Shown piece after piece: positions 63,311-64,000 of a DNA stretch of 64,000 bases; the first letter of the stretch is position 1; every line of letters begins with the position of its first letter. The stretch comes from Streptosporangium subroseum (GTDB taxonomy: Bacteria > Actinomycetota > Actinomycetes > Streptosporangiales > Streptosporangiaceae). Both the position numbers and the translations under genes were made by a program. A model generated the notes under the pieces. It did no database searches and had not been told where the DNA came from. It saw only the letters and a list, made by a program, of their open reading frames with translations. Location: the NCBI RefSeq assembly GCF_900188345.1, contig NZ_FZOD01000039.1:1-64000 (forward strand), in the 5' to 3' direction.

Positions 63311-64000
63311 ATGATGGGACCTGACTCCGGTCCGGCCGACGCGGCCGGGCCGAGAGACTGGGGCGCCTGGCCCGACGTTCCGGAGGCCGGTTCTTCCGGG
63401 GCGAGCAGGCGAGGAAGCGGACGGTCGCGGCGTTCGCGCAGGGATCAGCCGGGCGCCTGGGAGGGATTTACCGGCGGCAAGGACGCGGGCGGCAGAAAGC
63501 GGTCGCGAGGCGACTCTCAGGGGATCGTTCCCGACGGGCCGGTCGAGGGGTCACCGGCGAGCCGGGGGCCCGCCGCCGACCCGGAGGCGGTGGCACGGGG
63601 GATCTGCCTGCGACTGCTGACCATGGCGCCGCGCACCCGGGCTCAGCTCGCGGAGGCACTGCGCAAGCGTGAGGTGCCCGAGGCGGCGGCCGAGGCCGTG
63701 CTTGAGCGGTTCTCCGAGGTCGGGCTCATCGATGACGAGGCTTTCGCCGCCGCCTGGGTGAGTTCGCGTCATGCCGGGAGAGGTCTCGCCCGCAGGGCCC
63801 TCGCCTCGGAGCTCCGTCACCGCGGGGTGGACGAAGACGTCGTGAAGGAAGCGGTGGAGCAGCTCGACCCCGAGCAAGAGGTGGAGACCGCCCGCCGCCT
63901 TGTGGAGCGTAAGCTCTCGGCCACCCGCAATCTGGAGCCCGCGGTCAGGACCCGGAGGCTGGCCGGAATGCTTGCCAGAAAGGGATACGGTCCCGGCCTG
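63311..64000 (+). CDS. recX: RecX regulatory protein, 5' part (runs off the window)
   Basis: From the ATG at 63311 the frame is open for 230 codons to the window end. The first about 95 residues are disordered, Arg/Ser/Gly-rich, longer than in many RecX proteins. The RecX three-helix repeats start at GICLRLLTMAPRTRAQLAEALRKREVPEAAAEAVLERFSEVGLIDDEAFA and continue with SSRHAGRGLARRALASELRHRGV. RecX restrains RecA filaments; coupling to recA is usual. Confidence 0.93.
   Translation, partial: MMGPDSGPADAAGPRDWGAWPDVPEAGSSGASRRGSGRSRRSRRDQPGAWEGFTGGKDAGGRKRSRGDSQGIVPDGPVEGSPASRGPAADPEAVARGICLRLLTMAPRTRAQLAEALRKREVPEAAAEAVLERFSEVGLIDDEAFAAAWVSSRHAGRGLARRALASELRHRGVDEDVVKEAVEQLDPEQEVETARRLVERKLSATRNLEPAVRTRRLAGMLARKGYGPGL

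Overview
The window is high-GC actinomycete chromosome. Both flanks carry gene order typical of that phylum: ftsK, a RodZ-type HTH protein, rimO, pgsA, cinA and a ClgR-type regulator on the left, and DUF3046, recA and recX on the right. The mix of accessory genes would fit a Streptosporangiales-type soil actinomycete, but the genus is an inference. No tRNA, rRNA, CRISPR array, transposase or integrase was recognised.

Left core (1-12 kb): a partial inositol-phosphate synthase gene, an OlsB/PlsC-like acyltransferase pair that may make ornithine lipids, a DedA/DMT membrane-protein pair, a small ArsR-type regulator with a membrane partner, then ftsK to clgR and a Nei/Fpg DNA glycosylase. Right core (55-64 kb): an Lhr helicase, a VOC protein, DUF3046, a small conserved protein, recA with a perfect SOS box, and the start of recX. 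lhr and nei are direct neighbours in other actinobacteria such as M. tuberculosis. Here they keep the same strand and order but are about 43 kb apart, so the material between them looks like an inserted accessory island.

Island, first half (12-30 kb): an Rrf2 regulator without cysteines, a condensation-domain protein, a ROK repressor, a MazEF-like toxin-antitoxin pair, a broken DUF397 gene, two cytoplasmic GH3 beta-N-acetylhexosaminidases, a dasABCD-like sugar ABC operon, a VanX-type dipeptidase, a Tet(M)/OtrA-type ribosomal-protection factor with an apparent leader-peptide attenuator, a truncated SnoaL-like protein and a secreted GH16 glycosidase. Near-identical ROK-type operators lie before the ROK gene, the sugar operon and a GH3 gene, and weaker copies lie before two condensation/NRPS genes.

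Island, second half (30.6-54.8 kb): a compact divergent NRPS cluster. Leftward: a two-module NRPS (C-A-T-C-A-T; pockets read Gly and a probable basic residue), MbtH, a free carrier protein, a free condensation protein and a dimethylformamidase-like protein with a C-terminal beta-rich domain. Rightward, as one translationally coupled operon: an acyl ligase, a C-T didomain protein, E1alpha, E1beta and E2 of a 2-oxoacid dehydrogenase without E3, and a 1916-residue C-A-T-TE-MFS fusion (Asp-like pocket). Its thioesterase carries Cys instead of Ser as nucleophile. A flavoprotein closes the cluster. Together these suggest a short acylated Gly-Xaa-Asp type peptide whose acyl unit comes from a 2-oxo acid, released by a Cys thioesterase and exported by a transporter covalently joined to the synthetase. 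This is the most novel system in the window.
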